36,363 bases of DNA from Bacillota bacterium (GTDB taxonomy: Bacteria > Bacillota > Clostridia > Peptostreptococcales > Anaerovoracaceae), in assembly GCA_017472365.1 (NCBI GenBank), contig JAFUQN010000042.1, positions 1-36,363 of the forward strand. Direction: 5' to 3'. The position numbers were made by a program, and so were the translations under genes. Shown piece by piece: positions 25,555 through 33,382 of the stretch (position 1 is the stretch's first letter; every line of letters starts with the position of its first letter). The notes beneath the pieces are model-generated. The model did no database searches and had not been told where the DNA came from. It saw only the letters and a list, made by a program, of their open reading frames with translations.

Positions 25555-26211
25555 TTATTTCTTCAGAATCGCCTGGAAATCACGGCATCTCTGCGGAATA
25601 TCTTCTGCGCCGAACACTGCGGAACCAGCTACGAACATATCCACACCGGCTTCCATGACTTCTTCCACGTTCTTCAGGGAGATACCACCGTCGATTTCGA
25701 TGGTCAGGTTCGGATTACGTTCTTCCTTCATCTTCTTCAGTTCACGAGCCTTGTCCAGAGCGGAAGGAATGAACTTCTGGCCACCGAAGCCAGGATTTAC
25801 GGACATGATCAGAACCAGATCCAGATCTTCAAAAATATAATCCAGAACGGATAAAGAAGTGGCCGGATTCAGAGCCACACCAGCCTTGATTCCGTAGGAC
25901 TTAATCAGCTGAATGGTACGGTGTAAATGAGTGCAGGCTTCTGCGTGAACAACGATGTACTCAGTGTTATCTGTCACAAAGTCAGGAATGAACTGGTCCG
26001 GCTTTTCGATCATCAGATGAACGTCGAACGGCAGCTTGGTCTTTCCCAGTAAGCTCTTCATCACAACTGCACCGTAAGAAATATTCGGTACGAAGTGACC
26101 GTCCATTACGTCAACGTGGATGATATCAGCGCCGCCTTCTTCAATGGCCTGGATCTGAGCTCCCAGCTGGGAAAAATCTGCGGATAAAATAGAGGGTGCT
26201 AAACGATACAT
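25555..26211 (-). CDS. rpe: ribulose-phosphate 3-epimerase
   Basis: A 218-residue TIM-barrel enzyme of the pentose phosphate pathway that interconverts ribulose-5-phosphate and xylulose-5-phosphate. APSILSADF, HVDVMDGHFVPN, FDVHLMI, MSVNPGFGGQKF and IEIDGGI hold the metal and phosphate ligands of the family. The start at MYRLAPSIL (26211) is chosen for AAGGAG seven bases upstream; a longer frame begins in the intergenic hairpin region. It is the last gene of the operon from queH, 70 bases after rsgA. Confidence 0.97.
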   Translation of the reverse strand: MYRLAPSILSADFSQLGAQIQAIEEGGADIIHVDVMDGHFVPNISYGAVVMKSLLGKTKLPFDVHLMIEKPDQFIPDFVTDNTEYIVVHAEACTHLHRTIQLIKSYGIKAGVALNPATSLSVLDYIFEDLDLVLIMSVNPGFGGQKFIPSALDKARELKKMKEERNPNLTIEIDGGISLKNVEEVMEAGVDMFVAGSAVFGAEDIPQRCRDFQAILKK

Positions 26212-26281
26212 GATTCTGCTCCTTCTTGTGATGCGCCGCCGGTCCTCAGACCGGCCTCGACAAATCACATACACATTTTAA

Positions 26282-27163
26282 CTAGTACTTCTTTTTGTTC
26301 TGAATAGTTTCTAAAAAATATAAGTAAGATTCGTAACGACTGGGATGGATCTTCCCCTCCTCCACCGCTTCGCGGATCACACAGTCCGGTTCCTTTCTGT
26401 GACGACAATTATCGTAACGACACTGATTCACATACGGTACCATTTCCGGGAAGAGAAACTGCAGCTGATCTTCTTCTGCTTCCAAAACTTCAAACGACGT
26501 AAATCCCGGCGTATCGAAGATCATACCGCCACCGTCACCGGGCATTTGGAACAATTCCGCATGACGCGTCGTATGTTTTCCACGACCCGTCTTGTGACTG
26601 ATCTGTCCAGTTTCCATGGCTTCCTGACCCAGGATCGCATTAAGCATAGTGGATTTTCCCACACCGGAAGGTCCTGCCAGAGCCGACTGTTTTCCGCGGA
26701 GATGTTCCTTCAGTTCATCGATCCCTTCACCGGTAACGGCGCTGACGAAGAACGTAGAATATAATTTCTCGTAAATCGTCCGGAGTTCTTCCAGCTTTTC
26801 CGGTTTCGCCTTATCGATCTTATTAAATACCAACAGGATCTCCACCTGTTCTTTTTCTGCCATCAGTAAAAACTGATCCAACGCCTGGAAGTTCGGCGCC
26901 GGTTTTGCTGCCGCACAGACGATAATGAAACAGTCCACATTGGCAATGGGCGGTCGGATGAACTGATTGGTTCGCGGAAGGATCTCTGTGATAAATCCAT
27001 CCAGTTCTTCATCCTCCCATTCAAAGACCACATGGTCACCCACGTGGGGCTTTACACCATCCTTTCGGAACACCCCACGGGCCTTGCACTGGACCGGTTC
27101 ACCGTCATCTTCCGGTTTTACATAGTAGAATCCTGCGATTCCCTTAACTATGGTTCCTTTCAT
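26282..27163 (-). CDS. rsgA: ribosome small-subunit-dependent GTPase A
   Basis: A 293-residue circularly permuted GTPase acting in late 30S maturation. An N-terminal OB fold (about 1-65) precedes the GTPase domain with permuted order: FNKID (G4), then GPSGVGKSTMLN (G1), GRGKHTTRH (G2) and FDTPGF (G3). A C-terminal zinc finger has Cys/His in CRYDNCRHRKEPDC. Length is normal. Its ATG overlaps the last base of the prkC stop (TAATG), giving tight coupling with the PASTA kinase, a common arrangement in Firmicutes. Confidence 0.97.
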   Translation of the reverse strand: MKGTIVKGIAGFYYVKPEDDGEPVQCKARGVFRKDGVKPHVGDHVVFEWEDEELDGFITEILPRTNQFIRPPIANVDCFIIVCAAAKPAPNFQALDQFLLMAEKEQVEILLVFNKIDKAKPEKLEELRTIYEKLYSTFFVSAVTGEGIDELKEHLRGKQSALAGPSGVGKSTMLNAILGQEAMETGQISHKTGRGKHTTRHAELFQMPGDGGGMIFDTPGFTSFEVLEAEEDQLQFLFPEMVPYVNQCRYDNCRHRKEPDCVIREAVEEGKIHPSRYESYLYFLETIQNKKKY

Positions 27164-29142
27164 TAATATACCTCTCCGGTATCAAAGTTTACATTCAGCT
27201 GCTGTACAACGTCATTGTCGAAGATGATCTGGATCGTCCCCTGACCTGTTCCAGCGACAGAAATCATTTCCGATTCGTCAACTTTGTAACTTTCTCTCTG
27301 TTTGATAGGAGTGGAGACACCGTTAGAATCCGACACGACTACGGATAAGAAGAAAGTCTCATTTTTCGCAGCATCAAAAGAAATCTCAAAAGCAACGCTC
27401 TTGATTCCACCGCTTTCTCCGTCATTCTCACCGGTTGTTCCACCAATAGCAATACCGCCTTCACCGGAGCCTTCCGATAAACCTGTGCTGATGGTAATAT
27501 CCACGGTGGATCCCTTCATGACCTTGTCGCCGGGCTCGATGCTCTGTGCCATAACCTGATTCTGATCGTAGATGCTGCTGGAACCATACGTGGTTTCACC
27601 CAGCTTCAGTCCCATGGCAGAAATTTCGCTGGCAGCCTCCGAAGCATCCATACCCAGAAGCTTGATCATAACGATTTCCGCATCTTCAGCGCCCTTGCTG
27701 ACCACCAGGTTCACCTTAGAACCGGGAGCTGCCTCATCGCCGGCCTTCGGGCTCTGATTGATGATGATTCCTTCCGGAAGTTCATTGGCTTCCGTGGAAA
27801 TATCCCCGATCACGAAACCGTACGCCTGAAGACTGTACTTCGCATCATCCACGGTCTTTCCGGTCAGGCTGGGAACAACAGCATCCGCTCCGGCCTTCTT
27901 ATCTTTATTCAGGTTGATCGTGACCTTATGGCCTTCCTTGACCTTACTGTCAGCCACAGGATCCTGCGAAACAACTTCCCCGGGATCATATTCCTTATTG
28001 TAGAGGGAGATTCCCAGTTCCATTTCTAACTTCACAGCGGACAGTGCCTGTCTCGCTTCCTCTTCCGTCATCCCCATCAGATCCGGAACGACGATTTCAT
28101 CACCTTCACCGGCTCCCTGGATCAGATTGAACGCAACGGCACTGGCAGGAATCGCCAGAATAATCGCTAACACGATGGCCCCGAGCTTCGTCTTGTTGAT
28201 CGTAACCTTCTTTTTCTTCTTCTTTTTCCCCTTATTCATCTCTTCTTCCCCTTTGTGTACCTTTTCCACTCTCGTTTTCGCCGGTGTCTCTTCCCCGGAA
28301 GACGCCGGTGTCACCGCCGGATGATAATTTACAAGGCTCAGTGCCGTAATCATTTCATCAGCAGTCTTATATCGGTTGATCTGGTACTTGGCTGTGGCCT
28401 TCATGACGATGGATTCCACATCCGGCGAGATTGCCGGATTGAGCTGCGACGGCGGAACGATTTCCTCGTTCATATGCATCACCGCCACGGTCACGGGATT
28501 ATCCGCATCGAAAGGCACCTGGCCCGTCAGCATTTCATACATGACGATCCCCAGCGAATAGATATCGGACTTCTCATCCACATAACCTCCCCTGGCCTGT
28601 TCCGGCGAGAAATAATGTACCGAACCCATGATGGTTCCCGTCTGATTCACTGTCATGGTAGACGAACTCATAGCCTTGGCGATCCCGAAGTCGGTGATCT
28701 TTGCCACGCCATCCTTTGTGATCAGTATGTTATGAGGCTTCACATCCCTGTGGATAATCTGATTTTTATGCGCCAGAGACAATGCCCCGGCAATCTGCTT
28801 CGCAATGGCAACCGCACGGCGCGGTTCCAGCGGTCCCTCGTTTTTGATAATGTCGCTGAGAACATTTCCTTCAATCAGCTCCATTACAATGTAATTAATA
28901 TTGCCTTCCTTTCCAACATCGTACACATTGACGATATTGGGATGGGACAGGCTGGCTGCCGCCTGCGATTCGCGGCGGAAGCTGTCGATCACCTTCACAT
29001 CTTTGGTGAACTCCGGTTTTAATATTTTAACGGCAACAAACCGGTTCAAAAGACGGTCCTTGGCTTTGTAAACCACAGCCATTCCGCCTTCACCGATCCG
29101 CTGGATCAATTCATATCTACCGGCAAGCAATCTGGTACTCAT
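27163..29142 (-). CDS. prkC: PASTA-domain Ser/Thr protein kinase
   Basis: A 659-residue membrane kinase of the PrkC/Stk1 family that senses muropeptides or lipid II and controls growth, division and germination in Firmicutes. The kinase domain (about 10-270) has GEGGMAVVYKA, the VAVKILK Lys, HRDVKPHNIL and DFGIAKA. A Lys-rich juxtamembrane stretch (KGKKKKKKKV) leads into one transmembrane helix (AIVLAIILAIPASAVAFNL). Outside lie about three PASTA units, starting at VVPDLMGMTEEEA, VVPSLTGKTVDDA and MIKLLGMDASEAA. An extra C-terminal beta-rich domain of about 90 residues follows. Its cognate phosphatase gene lies 24 bases upstream. Confidence 0.96.
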   Translation of the reverse strand: MSTRLLAGRYELIQRIGEGGMAVVYKAKDRLLNRFVAVKILKPEFTKDVKVIDSFRRESQAAASLSHPNIVNVYDVGKEGNINYIVMELIEGNVLSDIIKNEGPLEPRRAVAIAKQIAGALSLAHKNQIIHRDVKPHNILITKDGVAKITDFGIAKAMSSSTMTVNQTGTIMGSVHYFSPEQARGGYVDEKSDIYSLGIVMYEMLTGQVPFDADNPVTVAVMHMNEEIVPPSQLNPAISPDVESIVMKATAKYQINRYKTADEMITALSLVNYHPAVTPASSGEETPAKTRVEKVHKGEEEMNKGKKKKKKKVTINKTKLGAIVLAIILAIPASAVAFNLIQGAGEGDEIVVPDLMGMTEEEARQALSAVKLEMELGISLYNKEYDPGEVVSQDPVADSKVKEGHKVTINLNKDKKAGADAVVPSLTGKTVDDAKYSLQAYGFVIGDISTEANELPEGIIINQSPKAGDEAAPGSKVNLVVSKGAEDAEIVMIKLLGMDASEAASEISAMGLKLGETTYGSSSIYDQNQVMAQSIEPGDKVMKGSTVDITISTGLSEGSGEGGIAIGGTTGENDGESGGIKSVAFEISFDAAKNETFFLSVVVSDSNGVSTPIKQRESYKVDESEMISVAGTGQGTIQIIFDNDVVQQLNVNFDTGEVY

Positions 29143-29166
29143 TTACTGCTCCTTCCCTGGTATTTC

Positions 29167-29895
29167 TTAAACTCGAATGCATACGACTGAAATGTTGTCA
29201 CGTCCACCGTGACTATTGGCCTGTTCCACAAGATCTGCAGCCAGCTGGTGCATGGATGGTTCTTTCGTCACCATCTGACAAATGATCTCATCTTCCACCT
29301 CTCCGTACAATCCATCGGTACAGAGAAGGATCACATCGCCCGCTTCCAAATCAAACCGGAAGAAATCCGGTCGTACCGAAGCGTCGCCCCCCACCGCGCG
29401 GGTAATCATGTTCCGTTCCGGATGGCGCTTTGCCTCTTCTTCGGAAATGCTTCCCTGCATCAGCAGTTCATTTACATAGGTATGATCGCGGGTGATCTGC
29501 AGGATCTCGCCACCCCGGATCAAATAGGCCCGGCTGTCCCCGATATTCACCACATATCCTTTTTCTTCTGTCAGATAGGCCACGACCAATGTCGTTGCCA
29601 TTCCGGAATACTGCCAGTCCTCCGATGCCATCCTGCAGATTTCATCATTGGCTCCGGTAACACATTCCAGAAAATAATGCTGGAGTTCTTCTTCGTCGCG
29701 GACCTCCTCCAGCGGATGGCTGTCTGCGTAAGACGCCACATAGGTGACCGCAGTGCGGCTGGCAACCTCGCCGGAGCGGTTTCCTCCAACGCCGTCTGCC
29801 ACCATATAGATTCGATGGTTGGGAAGAATGAACAGAGAGTCCTCGTTGTTGTCCCTGCACCTTCCCTGATCTGTCTTAAAGCCTGCACTTACCAT
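29167..29895 (-). CDS. stp: PP2C-type protein phosphatase, PrkC partner
   Basis: A 242-residue PPM-family phosphatase that removes phosphate from PrkC and its substrates. The metal-binding and catalytic motifs are intact: RDNNEDSLF, MVADGVGGNRSGEVAS, VNIGDSRAYLI, LLCTDGLYGEV and GGRDNISVV. It starts two bases after the rsmB stop with AAAGGAAA upstream. In many Firmicutes rlmN lies between rsmB and this gene; here it is absent. No other oddity is seen. Confidence 0.96.
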   Translation of the reverse strand: MVSAGFKTDQGRCRDNNEDSLFILPNHRIYMVADGVGGNRSGEVASRTAVTYVASYADSHPLEEVRDEEELQHYFLECVTGANDEICRMASEDWQYSGMATTLVVAYLTEEKGYVVNIGDSRAYLIRGGEILQITRDHTYVNELLMQGSISEEEAKRHPERNMITRAVGGDASVRPDFFRFDLEAGDVILLCTDGLYGEVEDEIICQMVTKEPSMHQLAADLVEQANSHGGRDNISVVCIRV

Positions 29896-29897
29896 GG

Positions 29898-31175
29898 TTA
29901 TTTCCTTTTCATTTCACAGATATAAAATCCGTCGCCTTCCTGTTCTCCGGGGAACATCTGCTGTTCTTCCACGCGTTCATACTCAGGATGACTCTTTAAA
30001 AATGCTTCAACGATCCGCGCGTTTTCGTCCAGATTTACAGTACACGTACTGTAAACCAGAGTTCCTCCGGCTTTCACATAGGTACTGGCCGCTTCGAGGA
30101 TCGTTCTCTGGATCTTCGGAAGCTGTTCTCTTTCGGGATCTTCCTCACGATATTTGATCTCCGGCTTTCTCCGGATCACACCCAGTCCGGAACAGGGCGC
30201 GTCCACCAGAACACGGTCCGCCGTCTGGAACAGATCCTTGCGTGCTTTCGTTGCATCCCAGCCGTTGATTTCAACGATTTCCACACCCAGGCGCTTTGCC
30301 TGCGCTTCCAACAGTTCCAGACGGGCCGGATACAGATCTCCCGCCAGGATCTTTCCCTGGTTTCGCATGCGTTCCGCCATAAACAACGTCTTACCGCCCG
30401 GCGCAGCACATACATCGATGACCACGTCTCCCGGCTGGGGATCCACGGCACAGACAGCCAGCATGGAGCTTTCATCCTGAATAGAGAACCAGCCGTCTTT
30501 ATACGCAACAGACGAAACCAACCCGCTTCCTTCCACATAGAATCCTTCTTCCACGGTTCTCATCGGTTCTACGTCGAAATCATTCAGTTCCAGGCGCTGC
30601 TGAAGCTGCTGCGGTGTGGTCTTCAGACGATTCGTACGGATGCAAAGCTTCGGTGTCGTCAGAGAGGCTGCCAGCATTTGCTCCGTCTTTTCTGCACCGA
30701 ACTGATCCATCCAGAGGCGGATGATCCACGGTTCACAGGAATAACGAACAGACAGATACTGCAGCGTATCTTTTTTCTTGTCCGGCCAGGTGATCTCGTT
30801 TTTCCGACGGCTGTAAGCCCGCAGAATTCCGTTGATAAATTTATCGCGGCCTGTACAGTATTTCTTCGCCAGAGCCACAGTCTCACTGACCGCGGCATAA
30901 TCGGGAACGGAATCCATATACATCAGCTGGTACAAACCCATCCGAAGAAGGATCTTATCAGCGCGCTTTACACGTCCCTTGTGATCCATCAGCTGTCCCC
31001 AGATATGGTCCAACTGGTATTTATAACGGAGAACCCCATAGACCAGCTCCCGGACAAAGGCCGGCGATACAGGGTTGAATTCCTTTTCTCTCTGGTTGAG
31101 GGCCAGATTGGAAAAAGCTCCGTCCTTTTCAATATCAAATAATACAAAATATGCTGTTTTACGATCGATGTCCAA
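29898..31175 (-). CDS. rsmB: 16S rRNA (cytosine-967-C5)-methyltransferase RsmB
   Basis: A 425-residue enzyme with an N-terminal NusB-like RNA-binding domain (about 1-140) and a C-terminal Rossmann methyltransferase. IRTNRLKT, DVCAAPGGKTLFMAE, VDAPCSGLGVIRRKPEIKY and YSTCTV contain the SAM site and the two catalytic Cys of RNA m5C methyltransferases. The start is a TTG at 31175, two bases after the zinc peptidase stop; GGGAG lies about 12 bases upstream. The encoded N-terminus (AYFVLFDIEKDGAFSNLALN) aligns with the family, so this start is reasonable. Confidence 0.95.
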   Translation of the reverse strand: MDIDRKTAYFVLFDIEKDGAFSNLALNQREKEFNPVSPAFVRELVYGVLRYKYQLDHIWGQLMDHKGRVKRADKILLRMGLYQLMYMDSVPDYAAVSETVALAKKYCTGRDKFINGILRAYSRRKNEITWPDKKKDTLQYLSVRYSCEPWIIRLWMDQFGAEKTEQMLAASLTTPKLCIRTNRLKTTPQQLQQRLELNDFDVEPMRTVEEGFYVEGSGLVSSVAYKDGWFSIQDESSMLAVCAVDPQPGDVVIDVCAAPGGKTLFMAERMRNQGKILAGDLYPARLELLEAQAKRLGVEIVEINGWDATKARKDLFQTADRVLVDAPCSGLGVIRRKPEIKYREEDPEREQLPKIQRTILEAASTYVKAGGTLVYSTCTVNLDENARIVEAFLKSHPEYERVEEQQMFPGEQEGDGFYICEMKRK

Positions 31176-31177
31176 TC

Positions 31178-31897
31178 TTAGTCACGTCTCCCTCTCATGG
31201 CAAGAATGCGGATCAGGTTCGATACCGCCATTGCCAGTGCAGCCACATACGTCAGAGCTGCCGCAGTCAGAACTTTTCTAGCACCTCTGGCTTCCTGATT
31301 GTCTGCGACGATTCCCATGGCTTCCATCTGTTCCATGGCTCTCTTCGACGCGTTGAATTCCACAGGCAGAGTGATCAGCTGGAACACTACCGCTGTGGAG
31401 AATAACAGGACGCCCAGATTAAATACCATGTCTCCCATGGCAGAATGACCCAGGACCAAACCGACCATCAGGATCGGCCAAGCCATATTGGAACATAAGT
31501 TGACCACTGGAACGATGGTATTGCGGATCTGCAGCGGAGAATATCCGACGCTGTGCTGGATCGCATGGCCGGCTTCATGGGCCGCGATGGCGATGGATGC
31601 CACCGACGGGTCATTATACACCTGAGACGACAGTCGCATCACACGGCGTCTTGGATCATAATGGTCCGACAGTTTTCCGCTGACCATCTGGATGGGCACG
31701 TCGCTCATTCCATTGGCATCCAAAATCATTCTTGCCGCCTGGGCACCATTCATACCGCGGCGGTTTGCCACACGCGCATACTTACTGTACGCGGAATTGA
31801 CCTTCGCCTGTGCATATAATGTCAGCAGGATCGCAGGAATCAGAAAAATCATAGAGCTATAATAACCATAGCCACCGTATCCGCCATATCCATACAT
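31178..31897 (-). CDS. zinc metallopeptidase, YugP-like membrane protein
   Basis: A 239-residue membrane protein of the YugP/PF04298 family. A short Gly/Tyr-rich N-terminus (MYGYGGYGGYGYYS) precedes the first membrane helix. The zinc site HEAGHAIQH (about residue 95) is followed by hydrophobic segments near residues 120-170 and 210-225. Family members are commonly found beside fmt, def and rsmB in Clostridia, but no substrate is established. The start has GGGAGGT upstream overlapping the fmt stop, so it is coupled to fmt. The proposed peptidase activity rests on the zinc motif only. Confidence 0.92.
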   Translation of the reverse strand: MYGYGGYGGYGYYSSMIFLIPAILLTLYAQAKVNSAYSKYARVANRRGMNGAQAARMILDANGMSDVPIQMVSGKLSDHYDPRRRVMRLSSQVYNDPSVASIAIAAHEAGHAIQHSVGYSPLQIRNTIVPVVNLCSNMAWPILMVGLVLGHSAMGDMVFNLGVLLFSTAVVFQLITLPVEFNASKRAMEQMEAMGIVADNQEARGARKVLTAAALTYVAALAMAVSNLIRILAMRGRRD

Positions 31898-31898
31898 A

Positions 31899-32834
31899 TT
31901 AATTACCTCCCAAAATCACACCAGCTTCAATGGTGTTTCCCTTGATATAATCCGAAACTTCCATAGCTCTCTTCCCAGGGAACTGCAGTTTCGTAATGTT
32001 GATGACCCCCTCACCGCAGGCCACCTTCAGCCCGGTCTTATCGCAGGACAGAACCGTACCCGGTTCTTTTCCGCTGTTCTTATCCAGCGCTTCTGCTTCC
32101 CAGACTTTTACCACATTCCCCTGATAAGTGGTAGAAGCCACGGGCCAGGAATTCATTCCGCGGACAATACAGCACAGTGCCTCTGCAGACTTTGCATAAT
32201 CCAAAACGCCGTCCTGCTTAAAAACCATAGGCGCGTGAGTCGCTTCCTCTTCCCTCTGGGGTTCTCTCGGAGCCGTACCGGAAAGCAGCTGATCCAGCGT
32301 ATCCATCAGAAGCTTAGCTCCCAGATCCGCCAGTTCTTCGTGCATCATTTCCACAGTCTTGAGGCCGATTTCCGTCTCTGCCTTGGCGATCATATCGCCG
32401 GTATCCATTCCCTCTGCCATATACATCAGAGTGACACCGGTGGTCTTGTCGCCGTTCATGATCGCTCTGTGGATCGGCGCAGCACCACGGTACTTCGGCA
32501 GCAGCGATGCATGGATATTAACGCAACCATACTTGGGCAGTTCCAAAATGGATACAGGTAAGATCTTACCGTAAGCCGCAACCACGATCAGATCGGGCGC
32601 CAGCTCCACCAGCTGCTGATAAAACTCTTCATTGGTCTTCACCTTTTCCGGCTGGTACACAGGAATATCATATTCCATCGCCTTGGTCTTCACCGGGGTG
32701 AACTGCACCTTCTTTCCGCGGTCGCGGGCCTTGTCCGGCTGGGTAACCACGGCAACCACTTCGTGGGTGCTGTTTGCCAGGGCTTCCAACGCCGGAACTG
32801 CAAAATCAGGTGTTCCCATATAAATGATTCTCAT
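31899..32834 (-). CDS. fmt: methionyl-tRNA formyltransferase
   Basis: A 311-residue enzyme that formylates initiator Met-tRNA using 10-formyl-tetrahydrofolate. MGTPDFAVPALEAL opens the Rossmann domain. The catalytic Asn-His-Asp set lies in NIHASLLPKYRGAAPIHRA and GVTLMYMAEGMDTGDM. The C-terminal OB-like domain for tRNA binding begins near residue 205. The start is preceded by GGAGG. It follows def by six bases, the usual def-fmt pairing, and precedes the zinc peptidase by one base. Confidence 0.97.
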   Translation of the reverse strand: MRIIYMGTPDFAVPALEALANSTHEVVAVVTQPDKARDRGKKVQFTPVKTKAMEYDIPVYQPEKVKTNEEFYQQLVELAPDLIVVAAYGKILPVSILELPKYGCVNIHASLLPKYRGAAPIHRAIMNGDKTTGVTLMYMAEGMDTGDMIAKAETEIGLKTVEMMHEELADLGAKLLMDTLDQLLSGTAPREPQREEEATHAPMVFKQDGVLDYAKSAEALCCIVRGMNSWPVASTTYQGNVVKVWEAEALDKNSGKEPGTVLSCDKTGLKVACGEGVINITKLQFPGKRAMEVSDYIKGNTIEAGVILGGN

Positions 32835-32840
32835 AGATGA

Positions 32841-33329
32841 TTATTCCTCCATATCGTCGTCATCGCCGTACAGCTCTTCCGGTGTACAAATGTCCACGGC
32901 CTTGTCGATGAACAGCTGTCCGTCCAGATGATCGTTTTCATGACAGAACGCAGTCGCTAAGAAACCTTCTGCTTCGTATTCTACGGGTTCTCCGAAACGA
33001 TTCAGTCCGGCAATCTTGATATAAGCAGGACGTTCCACGCGGCCATAGAGACCGGGCACGCTGAGACATCCTTCATATTCGCACTGGGAACCGCTCTGTT
33101 CCAGCATCACAGGGTTGATCATTTCGTAAGTTTCACCATCCACTTCCACGATGAACATGCGACGGTTGATCCCCACCTGGGGTGCAGCGATACCAACACC
33201 GTTAGCGTCGCGCATGGTGTCTAACATATCATCCAGGATCATGCGGATGTGATCGTTGACTTCCTTCACTTCTCTGCACTTCTTTGCTAAGATTTCATCT
33301 CCGCGTTCCACAATATTTCTTAATGCCAT
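32841..33329 (-). CDS. def: peptide deformylase
   Basis: A 162-residue metallo-enzyme that removes the formyl group from nascent proteins. The three family motifs are GVGIAAPQVG, EGCLSVPG (metal-ligand Cys) and CHENDHLDG (the HExxH zinc site). The start at MALRNIVERGDE (33329) is chosen for AAAGGAG seven bases upstream; a ten-codon longer frame lacks such a site. The acidic C-terminal tail (YGDDDDMEE) is not needed for the fold. It lies between priA and fmt. Confidence 0.97.
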   Translation of the reverse strand: MALRNIVERGDEILAKKCREVKEVNDHIRMILDDMLDTMRDANGVGIAAPQVGINRRMFIVEVDGETYEMINPVMLEQSGSQCEYEGCLSVPGLYGRVERPAYIKIAGLNRFGEPVEYEAEGFLATAFCHENDHLDGQLFIDKAVDICTPEELYGDDDDMEE

Positions 33330-33382
33330 TGTTGTTCTCCTTTCATTCGCCGGGCCCAACTAAAGCCGCGGCTCTACTCTTG

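Noticed and set aside
26238..26255. Hairpin gccggtc/gaccggc between rsgA and rpe as a terminator
   Set aside because: It has no T run on either side and rpe follows in the same operon; at most a small RNA structure.
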